Source of the DNA: Stappia sp. ES.058
GTDB lineage: Bacteria > Pseudomonadota > Alphaproteobacteria > Rhizobiales > Stappiaceae
Assembly: GCF_900105595.1 (NCBI RefSeq)
Contig: NZ_LT629784.1
Coordinates: forward strand, 3,286,001-3,350,000
Direction: 5' to 3'
Length of the DNA stretch: 64,000 bases
Made by a program: the position numbers and the translations under genes. The first letter of the stretch is position 1; each line of letters starts with the position of its first letter. Below, piece by piece: positions 17,889 to 28,943 of this stretch. The notes below the pieces were generated by a model. It was not told where the DNA came from. It searched no databases and saw only the letters and a program-made list of their open reading frames with translations.

Positions 17889-19475
17889 TCAGAAGCGCAG
17901 CGGCTTGGCCTGCTTGACATGCGGCAACGCGGAGATGCGCTCCAGCACGGGACCGGGCACCGGTCCATCGACCTCGACGAGGCAAATCGCCTCGGCGCCC
18001 GCGGACGTTCGCCCGAGGTTGAAGGTCGCGATGTTCACGCCCGCATCGCCAAGCACGGAGCCGAGATCACCGATGAAACCCGGCTTGTCCTCATTGGTGA
18101 CATAGAGCATGTGGGCGCCAAGCTCGGCCTCCATGTTGATGCCCTTGACCTGGATGATCCGCGGCTTGCCGTCGGAAAACACGGTGCCGGCAACAGAGCG
18201 TTCCTGGCGGTCGGTGGTCACCGTGAGACGAATGTAGTTCTCGTAGGCACCGGCCTGCCCACGCCGCACCTCTTCCACCTTGATGCCCCGCTCACGCGCG
18301 AGAACCGGTGCGGAGACCATGTTGACGGTCTGAAGCAGCGGCTGCAGCACGCCCGTCAGCGCTGCGGCGGTGAGCGCCTTGACGTTCATCTCTGCAACAT
18401 CGCCCTCATATTCCAGGCGAACGCCGGAAAGCCCCGTTTCCGTCAACTGACCGGCGAAAGAGCCGAGCAGTTCGGCAAGCCTCACGAAGGGCACCAGACG
18501 CGGCGCCTCTTCCGCCGTGATCGAGGGCATGTTGAGCGCATTGGAAACCGCGCCCTTGATCAGGTAGTCGGACATCTGCTCGGCCACCTGAAGCGCGACG
18601 TTTTCCTGCGCCTCACTGGTGGACGCGCCCAGGTGCGGTGTGCACACGAGGTTCGGCGCACCGAAGAGGGCATTCTGTGACGCGGGTTCCTCGACAAAGA
18701 CATCGACGCCCGCGCCGCCGACCTTGCCGCTGTCGAGACCCGCACGCAAAGCCGTCTCATCAACCAGGCCGCCGCGCGCGCAATTGATAATGATCACGCC
18801 ATTGCGCATCTTCCCGATCGCGTCGGCGTCGATGATGTTCCGCGTCTTGTCGGTCAGCGGCGTGTGCAGGGTGATCGCATCGGCCCGGGCGAACAGCGTT
18901 TCCAGCTCGACCTTCTCGACACCCAGCGACAGCGCCCGTTCTTCCGACAGAAACGGGTCGAAGGCGACGACCCGCATCTTCAGCCCGATGGCGCGTTCCG
19001 CAACAATCGAACCGATGTTGCCGCATCCGATCAGGCCGAGCGTCTTGGAGGTCAACTCGGTGCCCATGAACTTCGACTTTTCCCACTTCCCGGCCTGCGT
19101 CGAGGCATCGGCTTTGGGAATCTGCCGGGCTACGGCGAACATCATCGCGATGGCGTGTTCGGCCGTGGTGATGGAATTGCCGAAGGGCGTGTTCATGACG
19201 ATCACGCCCTTGGCGCTGGCCGCCGGAATATCGACATTGTCGACGCCGATGCCCGCGCGCCCCACCACCTTCAGCCGGTGCGCGGCCGCAATCAGCTTGT
19301 CGGTGACCTTCGTGGCCGAACGAATGGCCAGGCCATCGTATTGGTCGATGACGGAGAGCAATCGCTCCTTGTCCTTGCCGATGTCGGGCTGATAGTCGAC
19401 CTCCACGCCACGCGACTTGAAGATGTCGACGGCAGCGGCGGAAAGCTTGTCGGAAATCAAAACCTTGGGCGCCAT
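17889..19475 (-). CDS. serA: D-3-phosphoglycerate dehydrogenase
   Basis: SerA oxidises 3-phosphoglycerate to 3-phosphohydroxypyruvate, the first step of serine synthesis. The 528-residue protein is the long form. It has an N-terminal substrate domain with GRAGIGVDNVDIPAA, the NAD-binding fold with GLIGCGNIGSIVAERA, the catalytic Arg, Glu and His regions (ARGGLVDE, VFVEEPA, CTPHLGASTSEAQ), an intervening allosteric-substrate-binding domain, and a C-terminal ACT domain (about 455-528; ITNEDKPGFIGDLGSVLG-like) that usually binds serine. The ATG at 19475 has a perfect AGGAGG. A longer open frame to 19925 overlaps serC and is a shadow. It lies 100 bases after serC and probably shares its transcript. 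Confidence 0.97.
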   Translation of the reverse strand: MAPKVLISDKLSAAAVDIFKSRGVEVDYQPDIGKDKERLLSVIDQYDGLAIRSATKVTDKLIAAAHRLKVVGRAGIGVDNVDIPAASAKGVIVMNTPFGNSITTAEHAIAMMFAVARQIPKADASTQAGKWEKSKFMGTELTSKTLGLIGCGNIGSIVAERAIGLKMRVVAFDPFLSEERALSLGVEKVELETLFARADAITLHTPLTDKTRNIIDADAIGKMRNGVIIINCARGGLVDETALRAGLDSGKVGGAGVDVFVEEPASQNALFGAPNLVCTPHLGASTSEAQENVALQVAEQMSDYLIKGAVSNALNMPSITAEEAPRLVPFVRLAELLGSFAGQLTETGLSGVRLEYEGDVAEMNVKALTAAALTGVLQPLLQTVNMVSAPVLARERGIKVEEVRRGQAGAYENYIRLTVTTDRQERSVAGTVFSDGKPRIIQVKGINMEAELGAHMLYVTNEDKPGFIGDLGSVLGDAGVNIATFNLGRTSAGAEAICLVEVDGPVPGPVLERISALPHVKQAKPLRF

Positions 19476-19575
19476 GTCGGGGCCTCCTTGCCGGGTCGGC
19501 ATGCGACAGCGCATTTTACGCGCCGCAACCGACCGCCAATGTCGAAATGCTTGAAATGAGCGGGACGACGGCCAA

Positions 19576-20751
19576 TCAGGCGGCCGTCTCCAGCGATGCA
19601 ATCTGTGTGGCGAAGGCCCAGTCGAGCCACGGCAGCAGCGCCTCGACGTCCGCCGTCTCGACGGTCGCCCCGCACCAGATCCGAAAGCCGCTCGGCGCAT
19701 CGCGGTATGCGCCGATGTCATAGGCGACACCGCCCTGATCCAGCGCAGTTGCCATTGCCTTGGCGAAAGCCGCCTGACCTGCAGAATCGAGCGACGCGAC
19801 CCGCTCGTCCACGATCTTGAGGCACACAGAGGTGTTGGAACGCGTTGCCGGATCTTCGGCCAGGAAATCGACCCAGGAGGTGCGTGCGACCCAATCTGCA
19901 ACCGCACCGGCATTGGCATCGGCACGGGCGACGAGTGCCGGCAAGCCGCCGATCGCGCGCGCCCAATTCAGGGCATCGAGATAATCCTCCACGCAAAGCA
20001 TCGACGGCGTGTTGATGGTCTCGCCCTTGAAGATGCCCTCGATCAGCTTTCCACCCTTGGTGAGGCGGAAGATCTTCGGCAAGGGCCAGGCAGGAGTGTG
20101 GCTCTCGAGCCGCTCCACGGCGCGCGGGCTGAGGATCAGCATGCCATGGGCCGCTTCCCCGCCCAGAACCTTTTGCCAGGAAAAGGTCACGACATCGAGC
20201 TTGGCGAAATCGAGCGTCTGCGCGAAGGCGGCCGACGTGGCGTCGCAAATCGTCAGGCCCTCGCGGTCGGCCGGGATCCAGTCGGCGTTCGGCACGCGCA
20301 CACCGGAGGTGGTGCCGTTCCAGGTGAAGATCACATCGCGGGAGAAGTCGACTGCGCCAAGGTCCGGCAGCTTGCCGTAACCGGCGTCCAGAACGCGCGC
20401 GTCATCGAGTTTCAGTTGCTTGATGGCATCGGTCACCCAGCCCGCGCCAAAGCTCTCCCAGGCGAGAAGATCGACGCCGCGCGGTCCAAGCAACGACCAC
20501 ATGGCCATCTCGACCGCGCCGGTGTCGGACGCGGGCACGATGCCGATCCGATAATCGTCGGGAACGCCCAGAACCGCACGCGTGAGGTTGATCGCCTCGG
20601 CGAGTTTCGCCTTGCCGGGCCTGGCCCGGTGAGAGCGCCCGAGCGGCGCGTCTTCAAGTGCGGAGGGAGACCAGCCGGGGCGCTTGGCGCAGGGGCCGGA
20701 AGAAAAACGCGGATTTTCCGGCCGCGTGGCCGGTTCATGCAAGTTGCTCAT
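19576..20751 (-). CDS. serC: Phosphoserine aminotransferase
   Basis: SerC transfers an amino group from glutamate to 3-phosphohydroxypyruvate, giving phosphoserine; it also acts in some pyridoxal phosphate pathways. The 391-residue protein belongs to the alphaproteobacterial/eukaryotic-like branch: it starts [31 protein letters not shown], with the PLP-binding lysine K194 in [15 protein letters not shown] and the conserved RIWCGATVE near the end. The ATG at 20751 follows a leader with two hairpins that matches the known serC RNA motif. serA lies directly downstream. Confidence 0.96.
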   Translation of the reverse strand: MSNLHEPATRPENPRFSSGPCAKRPGWSPSALEDAPLGRSHRARPGKAKLAEAINLTRAVLGVPDDYRIGIVPASDTGAVEMAMWSLLGPRGVDLLAWESFGAGWVTDAIKQLKLDDARVLDAGYGKLPDLGAVDFSRDVIFTWNGTTSGVRVPNADWIPADREGLTICDATSAAFAQTLDFAKLDVVTFSWQKVLGGEAAHGMLILSPRAVERLESHTPAWPLPKIFRLTKGGKLIEGIFKGETINTPSMLCVEDYLDALNWARAIGGLPALVARADANAGAVADWVARTSWVDFLAEDPATRSNTSVCLKIVDERVASLDSAGQAAFAKAMATALDQGGVAYDIGAYRDAPSGFRIWCGATVETADVEALLPWLDWAFATQIASLETAA

Positions 20752-20756
20752 CTGCT

Positions 20757-20800
20757 ACCCTTCCAGATAGAAGCCCCTCGTTGGGGAGGGGTGTCCCACC
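20757..20800 (-). promoter_or_regulatory. Probable serC leader RNA motif
   Basis: Immediately upstream of serC the minus strand holds two adjacent hairpins. The first pairs CCCCTC (RNA sense, 20791-20786) with GAGGGG (20779-20774). The second pairs CTTC with GAAG (20773-20760), with the Shine-Dalgarno GGAAGGG partly inside it, about ten bases before the ATG. A conserved two-hairpin serC leader is established for alphaproteobacteria; the layout and the serC-serA context match from memory. Its ligand, if any, is not known. The second hairpin could gate ribosome access. Confidence 0.65.
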
Positions 20801-20878
20801 TACGGACTTATCGGAAGGACAGAGGCGGCGCAAGCTTGCAAAAAAGACGAAATCCAACTGAGACGAACCGCCGCAAAC

Positions 20879-20909
20879 GAAAAAGGCCGGGCGATGTGCC
20901 CGGCCTTTT
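20879..20909 (-). terminator. Rho-independent terminator after the outer-membrane protein gene
   Basis: On the minus strand AAAAGGCCGGGC pairs with GCCCGGCCTTTT across a five-base loop and ends in a T-run. It lies 20 bases past the stop of the outer-membrane protein gene and upstream of serC. Confidence 0.9.
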
Positions 20910-20929
20910 CGACAAGAACCCTAAAACGA

Positions 20930-21724
20930 TCAGTATTTGGTGATGATCGGATCGGGAATGTAGCTCGGCGTCGAATTGAACGTGTAGCGGGCACCGACGC
21001 GGAATTCATGCGCCTGCAGATCCTCATAACGGATCTTGCGCGACGGATTCGCACCGCCCGTGCTGAAGCTCCTCGAATAGACGTTGCCGACGTTGAGATA
21101 CCGATAGCCCGCGTCGATCGACCAGTTTTCGTCGATGGCATAGGAGCCGCCGGCCATAAGTGCCCAGGCGAAGTTCCAGGTGCTGTCGCCGGGATAGGAG
21201 CCTCGCGCACCATCGGGGTTCGCGAACTTGATGTTGTCCACGGTCAGATATGACGCGCCGACACCGGCACCGACATAGGGTGTGAAGCCGCGCCATGTTC
21301 CGATATCAACATAGCCGTTCAGCATGAACGTCAAAATGTCGATGTCGGCCGTCTCCGTGGAAACGCCGGCCGTTCCGCCGACACCGCATGTCGTGCAAGG
21401 AGCATAGCCCGTGACCGTGGCGGGGAACTCATAGTCGACCGTAAGATCGGCACGCAGGAAGTCGGAGAACTTGTAACCGACACCGGCACCGATCATGCCC
21501 GTATCGTTCATCTTCTCATTTCTGAAGTCGAGAGCACCGTAGCCGATGCTCGGAGCTTGATACACCTTGTAGCCGATGTCGCCACGAAGATACCATCCAC
21601 CGGAGACGACAGGCACCTGCGGTACATGTTCGATCACCGGAATTGGCATATCCGCCGCGTGAACAGCTGACGAGACGATCATCGCGACGCCAGCCAGGCA
21701 AAATTTTGTAAAATGGCTGCTCAT
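20930..21724 (-). CDS. Outer-membrane beta-barrel protein (Omp25/porin-like family)
   Basis: The product has 264 residues. A signal peptide ends at VHAAD (about residue 23). The mature protein alternates hydrophobic strands as in eight-stranded OmpA/Omp25-type barrels: GWYLRGDIGYKVYQAPS, GVGYKFSDFLRADLTVDYEF, FTPYVGAGVGASYL, AGGSYAIDENWSIDAGYRYL, and a final strand HEFRVGARYTFN. It has a small Cys pair (CTTC) in an external loop. The C-terminus continues to ITKY instead of ending in Phe. The ATG at 21724 has GAGGACC upstream. A strong terminator follows. The AT-rich upstream region carries an exact TTAA-N7-TTAA site. Confidence 0.85.
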   Translation of the reverse strand: MSSHFTKFCLAGVAMIVSSAVHAADMPIPVIEHVPQVPVVSGGWYLRGDIGYKVYQAPSIGYGALDFRNEKMNDTGMIGAGVGYKFSDFLRADLTVDYEFPATVTGYAPCTTCGVGGTAGVSTETADIDILTFMLNGYVDIGTWRGFTPYVGAGVGASYLTVDNIKFANPDGARGSYPGDSTWNFAWALMAGGSYAIDENWSIDAGYRYLNVGNVYSRSFSTGGANPSRKIRYEDLQAHEFRVGARYTFNSTPSYIPDPIITKY

Positions 21725-21810
21725 GTCTCGGTCCTCGTTGGATAGCGTCCGAAAAGTCTGTTCTTGCCGGCCGCGCACGTGAAACACGAGGGTAGAATTG
21801 CTGAAAATAC

Positions 21811-21825
21811 TTAAGAGCCACTTAA
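21811..21825. promoter_or_regulatory. Exact CtrA-type box upstream of the outer-membrane protein gene
   Basis: TTAA-GAGCCAC-TTAA matches the CtrA consensus (TTAA, seven bases, TTAA) exactly. It lies 87-101 bases before the start codon in the most AT-rich intergenic stretch of the neighbourhood. Further TTAA half-sites occur at 21835 and 21854. Confidence 0.55.
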
Positions 21826-22016
21826 CCCTAAAAATTAACCGCGATTTTTTACCTTAACGAAAAGTAAAAAATTTTAGTTTCCTTGCGTCTTGCGACGGTT
21901 CCCCACTTCTTTTGGTTACCAATTGGTGAAGATCGCGCAATCACGCCATGTCCGCTCATTTTACGGTCACAAGAGCGGGTATTCTCGGGACGGGACATCA
22001 ACGCGCATGCGCGACC

Positions 22017-23363
22017 TCAGGCGGCCGCGTGTGTCACCGCATCGACGATCCGGTCGACGACCCCGGCAAGCACATCCTGGTTGTCGGCCTCGCCCATAAC
22101 CCGGATCAACGCCTCGGTGCCTGACGGTCGGATCACAAGACGGCCGGAATTGCCCAGCACCTTGCGCCCTTCCTCGATCACCGATTGGACATCCGGATTG
22201 TCGAGCGGAGCCGAGCCCTGATAGCGCACGTTCTTGAGGATCTGCGGAACGGGCTCGAACCGCCGGCACACCTCGGACACCGGGCGGCCAAGCTTGGAGA
22301 CACAGGCAAGCACCTGAAGCGCGGCGACCAGTCCGTCCCCCGTCGTGGCGAAATCCGACAAGACGATATGTCCGGACTGTTCGCCTCCGACATTGAAGCC
22401 ATGCTGGCGCATGTGCTCGACCACATAGCGGTCGCCGACCCGGGTGCGGGCAAGGCTCAGGCCAAGCCCGTCGAGATAGCGCTCGAGGCCGAGGTTGGAC
22501 ATGACCGTCGCGACGATACCGGAGGCCGAAAGACGGCCGTCTTCAAGCCAGGACTGCGCAACCACGGCCATCAGCTGGTCGCCATCGACGACCTCGCCGT
22601 TTTCGTCGACGATGATGACCCGGTCGGCATCGCCATCGAGCGCAATGCCGATATCCGCGCGCACCTCATGCACCTTTCGGCACAGCGCCTCGGTGTCCGT
22701 CGATCCGCAATTGAGGTTGATGTTGTAGCCGTCCGGCTCGTCGCCGATGGCGATCACGTCCGCGCCCAACTCCCACAGCGCTTCCGGGGCAACCTTGTAG
22801 GCCGCGCCATTGGCGCAATCGACGACAATGCGCAGACCGGACAGGCTCATCTCGCGCGGCAGCGTACGCTTGGCGAACTCGACATAGCGATCGCGCATCC
22901 CGTCGATACGACGCGCCCGGCCGAGCTTCGACGGGGACACCAGCATGGTATCCGAATCGCGCTCGATCAAAACCTCGATCTCCTTCTCGACCGCATCCGA
23001 CAGCTTGTAGCCGTCCGGGCCGAAAAACTTGATCCCGTTGTCATGATAGGGGTTGTGCGACGCGGAAATCATCACGCCCAGATCGGCGCGTACGGAGCGC
23101 GTCAGCATGGCGACCGCTGGGGTCGGCATCGGGCCGAGCAGAAGAACATCGAGACCGACCGACGTGAAACCGGCCACCAGCGCATTCTCGATCATGTAGC
23201 CCGACAGGCGCGTGTCCTTGCCGATCACGACACGGTGCCGATGCGCGCCGTTGCGAAAGGAAACGCCCGCGGCCATGCCGACCTTGAGCGCGATATCTGG
23301 GGTCATCGGGGCCCGATTAGCGGTCCCGCGAATTCCATCCGTTCCGAAATATTTGCGTGTCAT
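22017..23363 (-). CDS. glmM: Phosphoglucosamine mutase
   Basis: GlmM interconverts glucosamine-6-phosphate and glucosamine-1-phosphate for UDP-GlcNAc, hence peptidoglycan and lipopolysaccharide. The 448-residue protein starts [16 protein letters not shown] as the family does. The active-site phosphoserine is S102 in [18 protein letters not shown]. The metal loop DGDADRVI and the phosphate-binding [12 protein letters not shown] are present. It lies 196 bases downstream of ftsH on the same strand, with a terminator hairpin between them. Confidence 0.96.
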   Translation of the reverse strand: MTRKYFGTDGIRGTANRAPMTPDIALKVGMAAGVSFRNGAHRHRVVIGKDTRLSGYMIENALVAGFTSVGLDVLLLGPMPTPAVAMLTRSVRADLGVMISASHNPYHDNGIKFFGPDGYKLSDAVEKEIEVLIERDSDTMLVSPSKLGRARRIDGMRDRYVEFAKRTLPREMSLSGLRIVVDCANGAAYKVAPEALWELGADVIAIGDEPDGYNINLNCGSTDTEALCRKVHEVRADIGIALDGDADRVIIVDENGEVVDGDQLMAVVAQSWLEDGRLSASGIVATVMSNLGLERYLDGLGLSLARTRVGDRYVVEHMRQHGFNVGGEQSGHIVLSDFATTGDGLVAALQVLACVSKLGRPVSEVCRRFEPVPQILKNVRYQGSAPLDNPDVQSVIEEGRKVLGNSGRLVIRPSGTEALIRVMGEADNQDVLAGVVDRIVDAVTHAAA

Positions 23364-23500
23364 GAGAACCCTGTCACGTCCTGCGGACCCGCCTGCAAGG
23401 CGGAAAAAGCCGGCTGCGCGGGCATAAATTCCGCACGCTCACCCGTTTCAGTAGCATCATCATCATGCAAACAGGTTCAAATTTTGTTTTCGCCCGTAAC

Positions 23501-23531
23501 AAAACGGCCCGGCGGGGAGGCCGCCGGGCCG
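23501..23531 (-). terminator. Rho-independent terminator after ftsH
   Basis: On the minus strand CGGCCCGGCGG pairs with CCGCCGGGCCG across a five-base loop and is followed by TTTTGTT. It separates ftsH from glmM. Confidence 0.85.
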
Positions 23532-23559
23532 TGCATGTCATCCGATACCGTGATTCACA

Positions 23560-25491
<1,932 letters not shown>

Positions 25492-25620
25492 TGCGTTTCC
25501 TTCACCGCGGGCGCGCGGCGGTCTGCGCCGGGGACGATAAGCATAGACTGCAAGATAGGTCTCACAGGCGGGACTGCCAAGGTGACACGCGAGATTTGCA
25601 TCAAACCCCTCTCATTTTCC

Positions 25621-26955
25621 TTAAGTCGGTCCTGAATGCAGCGGATTTAAGGAATTTCCGGTGGATCCCGGCTCCTTTATCAACGGCAGGAGTGAAATCG
25701 CAATGCCGGCCGGCGGCATGTCCGGACCGAAACCGGGACAATATGGCGCAACGCCCTCGCGCAGGACGCAGGGTGCGGTGTCGAACGCCTGCGCCGGCCA
25801 GTCCGCCGGCGTGGCGGTGCGCCAGGATCCGGTCTCGCGATCCGTGATGTCGGCGCGCGCAACAACCTCGACCGTCTCGAGCGTCGTGACTGAAATGGCA
25901 AACCGCCTGTCCCAGTTCCACACTCCGGGCCCCTCCACGGTCAACGGCCCGGGCGGCACGCGGCCATGTTCGCGCCAGACCAGAAGCGAAGACTTCGTTC
26001 TCCGGATCACCGCACCGGCAAGCGTTGCCTGCACATCCGGCGCGCGCGCGAGGTCGCCCAGGAGACGCTCCAGCTTCTCGATCCGCGGCGGATAGACCTG
26101 TCCGCCCACCCGTTGCAAGAGAAGGGATACCAGCCGTAGCAAGACCTCTTGCGGCAAGGATTGCAGGGTGGAAACCGGCAGGCGCACCGGTCCGGCCGGA
26201 TGAACCTGCGCATGACCTGCAAGCACGTCGCCCACCCACACATCAAGCGCCGATGCCGCACGCGCCATGCGCATGGCCGTGTGTTCAAGCCGGGCGGGCG
26301 TAAGCCCTTCGGCTGCAAGCTCTGGCATCAGCCGCCGCATGCCAACCCTCGCATAGGCGGGATCGTCGTTCGAGGGATCCTCGCACCACGACACCCCGCG
26401 CGCCACAAGCGTTGCGACAAGGCGTGTTTTCTCCACGCCCAACAATGGGCGCAAGATCAGGGCTCCCTCGCGCCTCGCCGATGGCGCCATTGCAGAAAGG
26501 CCATAGACCCCGCTCCCGCGCGCCAGTCTCAACAGGAAGGTCTCGGCCTGATCGTCACGGTGATGGGCCAGGACGAGTGCATCGCCTCCGGCCGCGTGCA
26601 AGGCTTCCCTCATCAGCGCGAAGCGCGCATCACGCGCTCCGGCCTGGCGATTGGAGGCCGGCTTCTCCCCGGTCCATTTCAGGACACGGCATGCAAGCCC
26701 GTGCGCCCGGGCGAGCACGGCGACCGTTTCCGCTTCGTGCGCCGCTTCCGGGCGCAGGCCGTGATCAACGGTGAAAACGCACATGTCGGGTGCATCGGCC
26801 GTTCGTTGCCGCCATTCGGCCAGAAGAACCATGAGAGCAACGGAATCCGCGCCGCCGGAAACGGCAATGCCGATCTTCCGGTGTCCGCAGAGCGGACGAA
26901 ACAGGTGGTTCGCCTCGTCGGGGCCGATGCCAGGGAATGTCTCAGGCGCAACCAC
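25621..26955 (-). CDS. tilS: tRNA(Ile)-lysidine synthase
   Basis: TilS attaches lysine to C34 of the tRNA-Ile with anticodon CAU, so that it reads AUA codons. The PP-loop SGGADS sits at residues 33-38 (numbered from the GTG at 26955), with the partner motifs HHRDDQAETFLLRLARGSG and RPLLGVEKTRL; the C-terminal substrate domain is present but divergent. The start is uncertain: the GTG at 26955 overlaps the cpoB end by 14 bases, and a GTG at 26985 would overlap by 44. The gene belongs to the tol-pal-cpoB-tilS-ftsH series common in alphaproteobacteria. Confidence 0.93.
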   Translation of the reverse strand: MVAPETFPGIGPDEANHLFRPLCGHRKIGIAVSGGADSVALMVLLAEWRQRTADAPDMCVFTVDHGLRPEAAHEAETVAVLARAHGLACRVLKWTGEKPASNRQAGARDARFALMREALHAAGGDALVLAHHRDDQAETFLLRLARGSGVYGLSAMAPSARREGALILRPLLGVEKTRLVATLVARGVSWCEDPSNDDPAYARVGMRRLMPELAAEGLTPARLEHTAMRMARAASALDVWVGDVLAGHAQVHPAGPVRLPVSTLQSLPQEVLLRLVSLLLQRVGGQVYPPRIEKLERLLGDLARAPDVQATLAGAVIRRTKSSLLVWREHGRVPPGPLTVEGPGVWNWDRRFAISVTTLETVEVVARADITDRETGSWRTATPADWPAQAFDTAPCVLREGVAPYCPGFGPDMPPAGIAISLLPLIKEPGSTGNSLNPLHSGPT

Positions 26956-27976
26956 TGCTCTGCTTCTGGGCCTGGGCCTCGGCACGAACCGATGTCGGTG
27001 CTCCGGGATATTTGGTCAGGAGTTCGGAAAAGGTCGCGCAGGCGGCATCGGTCTGTCCGATGCCCCGCAGCGAAAGACCCAGCTTGAGCAGGCTGTCGGT
27101 CACCTTGGCGCTGTCGGGATAGTCGGTATAGCTCTTCAGGAACGCATCCGCGGCTTCCCGGTACTGCTTGCGCGCGTAGTGGCTCTCGCCCAGCCAGAAT
27201 TGCGCATTCGCAGCCTGAGGGTCGTTCGGATTGGCATCAAGGAACGCACGGAACCCGCGCTCAGCCGCATCGTAGTCTCCCGCCAGAATAAACGAATAGG
27301 CCGCATCATATTGTGACCGGGGAGACCCCGATGACAGTGCGGCCATTTCGTTCCCGCTGGAAACGCCCGGCGGAACATCGGCGCTGCCGGCCTCTCCCGA
27401 TTGCGTGGAAAAATTCCCGCCGGTCCCGCGCGCCAGCGCGGAGAGGTCGAGCGGTCCGCCGCTGCCGCCTTCCTGATAGCCCCCCTCTGCCGCAAACTCC
27501 GCGTCGCCCGAACCGGCATCGGCCGGGAGCTGGCCGAGCGTACCGGTCGCCCGGCCGTAGCTCCCCCCGTCATCGATGCTTCCGGCGAGCCCTTGCGTGT
27601 CTGATGAGGATGGCGATTGGGCGTCGGAGCGTTTGCCCTCGCCCTGTTCCAGTTGCTGAAAGCGGTATTCGTTGTCTTCCTGCATGCGCCGGATTTGGTC
27701 CTGAAGCTGGCGGATCTGGAAGTTGAGCTGCTCGACCTGACCGGTCAGCGTGCGCATCTGCTCCTCCACCTGATTGAGGCGCACCGCCGCCTGACCGTCA
27801 TCGCGCGACCCGAAGAGCTGCGCCTTGGCCGGCAGCGAAACAAGGCTGAGCGCGAACACCGTCGCGATCGCGGTCTTCAGGATGTGACAGACGAACGAGC
27901 GCGGCCGCACATGCGTCCCGCGCCGACGTCGCTCAAATCCGGTGAGACCGGATCTGGTGGACATTGAAAATTCCAT
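26942..27976 (-). CDS. cpoB: Tol-Pal coordination protein CpoB (YbgF)
   Basis: CpoB is a periplasmic protein that in E. coli links the Tol-Pal machine with peptidoglycan synthesis at the septum. The start chosen is the ATG at 27976 because GGAGGAG lies just before it. The N-terminus is unusually long and basic (about 30 residues) ahead of a hydrophobic signal segment (TAIATVFALSLVSL-PAKAQ). A coiled-coil trimerisation region follows (about 60-105, LNQVEEQMRTLTGQVEQLN), then a Gly/Ser-rich linker and three TPR repeats at the C-terminus (YDAAYSFILAGDYDAAERGF, ANAQFWLGESHYARKQY, DSLLKLGLSLRGIGQ). The length is about 344 residues. Confidence 0.92.
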   Translation of the reverse strand: MEFSMSTRSGLTGFERRRRGTHVRPRSFVCHILKTAIATVFALSLVSLPAKAQLFGSRDDGQAAVRLNQVEEQMRTLTGQVEQLNFQIRQLQDQIRRMQEDNEYRFQQLEQGEGKRSDAQSPSSSDTQGLAGSIDDGGSYGRATGTLGQLPADAGSGDAEFAAEGGYQEGGSGGPLDLSALARGTGGNFSTQSGEAGSADVPPGVSSGNEMAALSSGSPRSQYDAAYSFILAGDYDAAERGFRAFLDANPNDPQAANAQFWLGESHYARKQYREAADAFLKSYTDYPDSAKVTDSLLKLGLSLRGIGQTDAACATFSELLTKYPGAPTSVRAEAQAQKQSSGCA

Positions 27977-28088
27977 GCATCTCCTCCGCCCCGACGGGGT
28001 CGCTGTCGTCTCTTGCGCGGCTGCACGCGCCGACCACGGACGCGACACCGGGTCGCCCGGCGCCTTTCCTCAAGACCGTTGCGCCCGT

Positions 28089-28117
28089 GCCGGACAAAGA
28101 GACGAAGTTCGAATTCA
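28089..28117. repeat. Partial copy of the 12948 element
   Basis: Read on the minus strand this stretch gives GAATTCGAACTTCGTCTC followed by TTTGTCCGGC. It resembles the arm at 12948-12973 in about 20 of 23 bases over the aligned core. It lies in the pal-cpoB gap. Confidence 0.45.
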
Positions 28118-28261
28118 GGTGACTATCACAGGGCGCTGCGAGTTCGGCCAAATTTTGACGCGAGCAGACCGGGCAGGCAACCGCCGCGGGCAAAACACGA
28201 AAACGGCCGGATGCGCCAAGCGCTTCCAGCCGCTTCGAAGTCTTTCCGCGTGGCGACGCAA

Positions 28262-28747
28262 TCAGCTGCCGGCGTTGTTCAGCACCGTGACCGCCCGACG
28301 GTTCTGCGTCCAGCAGGATTCGTCGTTGCAAACGGCAACCGGACGTTCCTTGCCATAGGAAATCGTCTTGACGCGGCTTGCCGAAATCCCGCGCGAGACG
28401 AGATAATCGCGCACAGCGTTGGCGCGACGCCCACCAAGGGCGATGTTGTACTGACGCGTGCCGCGCTCGTCGGCATGGCCTTCGATCGTGACCGTGTAGC
28501 GACCGTAGCTCTGCAGCCACTGGACCTGCTTGTTTAGCGTCGCCGTCGCCTGTGCCGACAAGGTCGTCTGGTCCTCGGCAAAGAACACGCGGTCACCGAC
28601 ATTGACGACGAAGTCCTGGCCGGTGCCCGGCTGGACATTGCCCGTCAGACCGTCCGGCTTGGTCTGTGCGCAGGCGGCGAGCAACAGCGTGCCCGCGACG
28701 ACGGCGGCGAAACGTACGCCCCGTCCCTGCATCCCGAAATGCATCAT
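28262..28747 (-). CDS. pal: Peptidoglycan-associated lipoprotein Pal
   Basis: Pal anchors the outer membrane to peptidoglycan and binds TolB. The 161-residue precursor has a lipobox LLLAAC with the lipidated cysteine at residue 26. The OmpA-like domain carries FAEDQTTLSAQA, the peptidoglycan-binding motif IEGHADERGTRQYNIALGGRRA and SYGKERPV. A disulphide-type pair occurs near the C-terminus (VCNDESC). It follows tolB after 196 bases, a gap large enough for its own promoter, where a near-match to a CtrA site is seen. Confidence 0.97.
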   Translation of the reverse strand: MMHFGMQGRGVRFAAVVAGTLLLAACAQTKPDGLTGNVQPGTGQDFVVNVGDRVFFAEDQTTLSAQATATLNKQVQWLQSYGRYTVTIEGHADERGTRQYNIALGGRRANAVRDYLVSRGISASRVKTISYGKERPVAVCNDESCWTQNRRAVTVLNNAGS

Positions 28748-28807
28748 GAATTCCTACTCCTGATCCCCACGGCCCCGACAGGGTAAACGCTTTTACAGCA
28801 AAACTGG

Positions 28808-28822
28808 TTAAGCCGCCGTTGA
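28808..28822. promoter_or_regulatory. One-mismatch CtrA-type box upstream of pal
   Basis: TTAA-GCCGCCG-TTGA differs from TTAA-N7-TTAA at one base. It lies 61-75 bases before the pal start codon. Another TTAA half-site lies at about 28832. The match alone is weak evidence. Confidence 0.35.
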
Positions 28823-28943
28823 GCAACGTGGTTAAGATTTCCTTGCACGACCCGTGGCGCGCGCAGGCTGCATCGTATCGTTTGATGCGTCGCGCGATCC
28901 GGCCAGACCCAGATCTATCGCCGACAAGCCTATCCCGGCAGGG

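Noticed and set aside
17889..19925. A 678-codon version of SerA
   Set aside because: The extra 150 codons overlap serC out of frame; the ATG at 19475 has a perfect ribosome-binding site and matches the family start.
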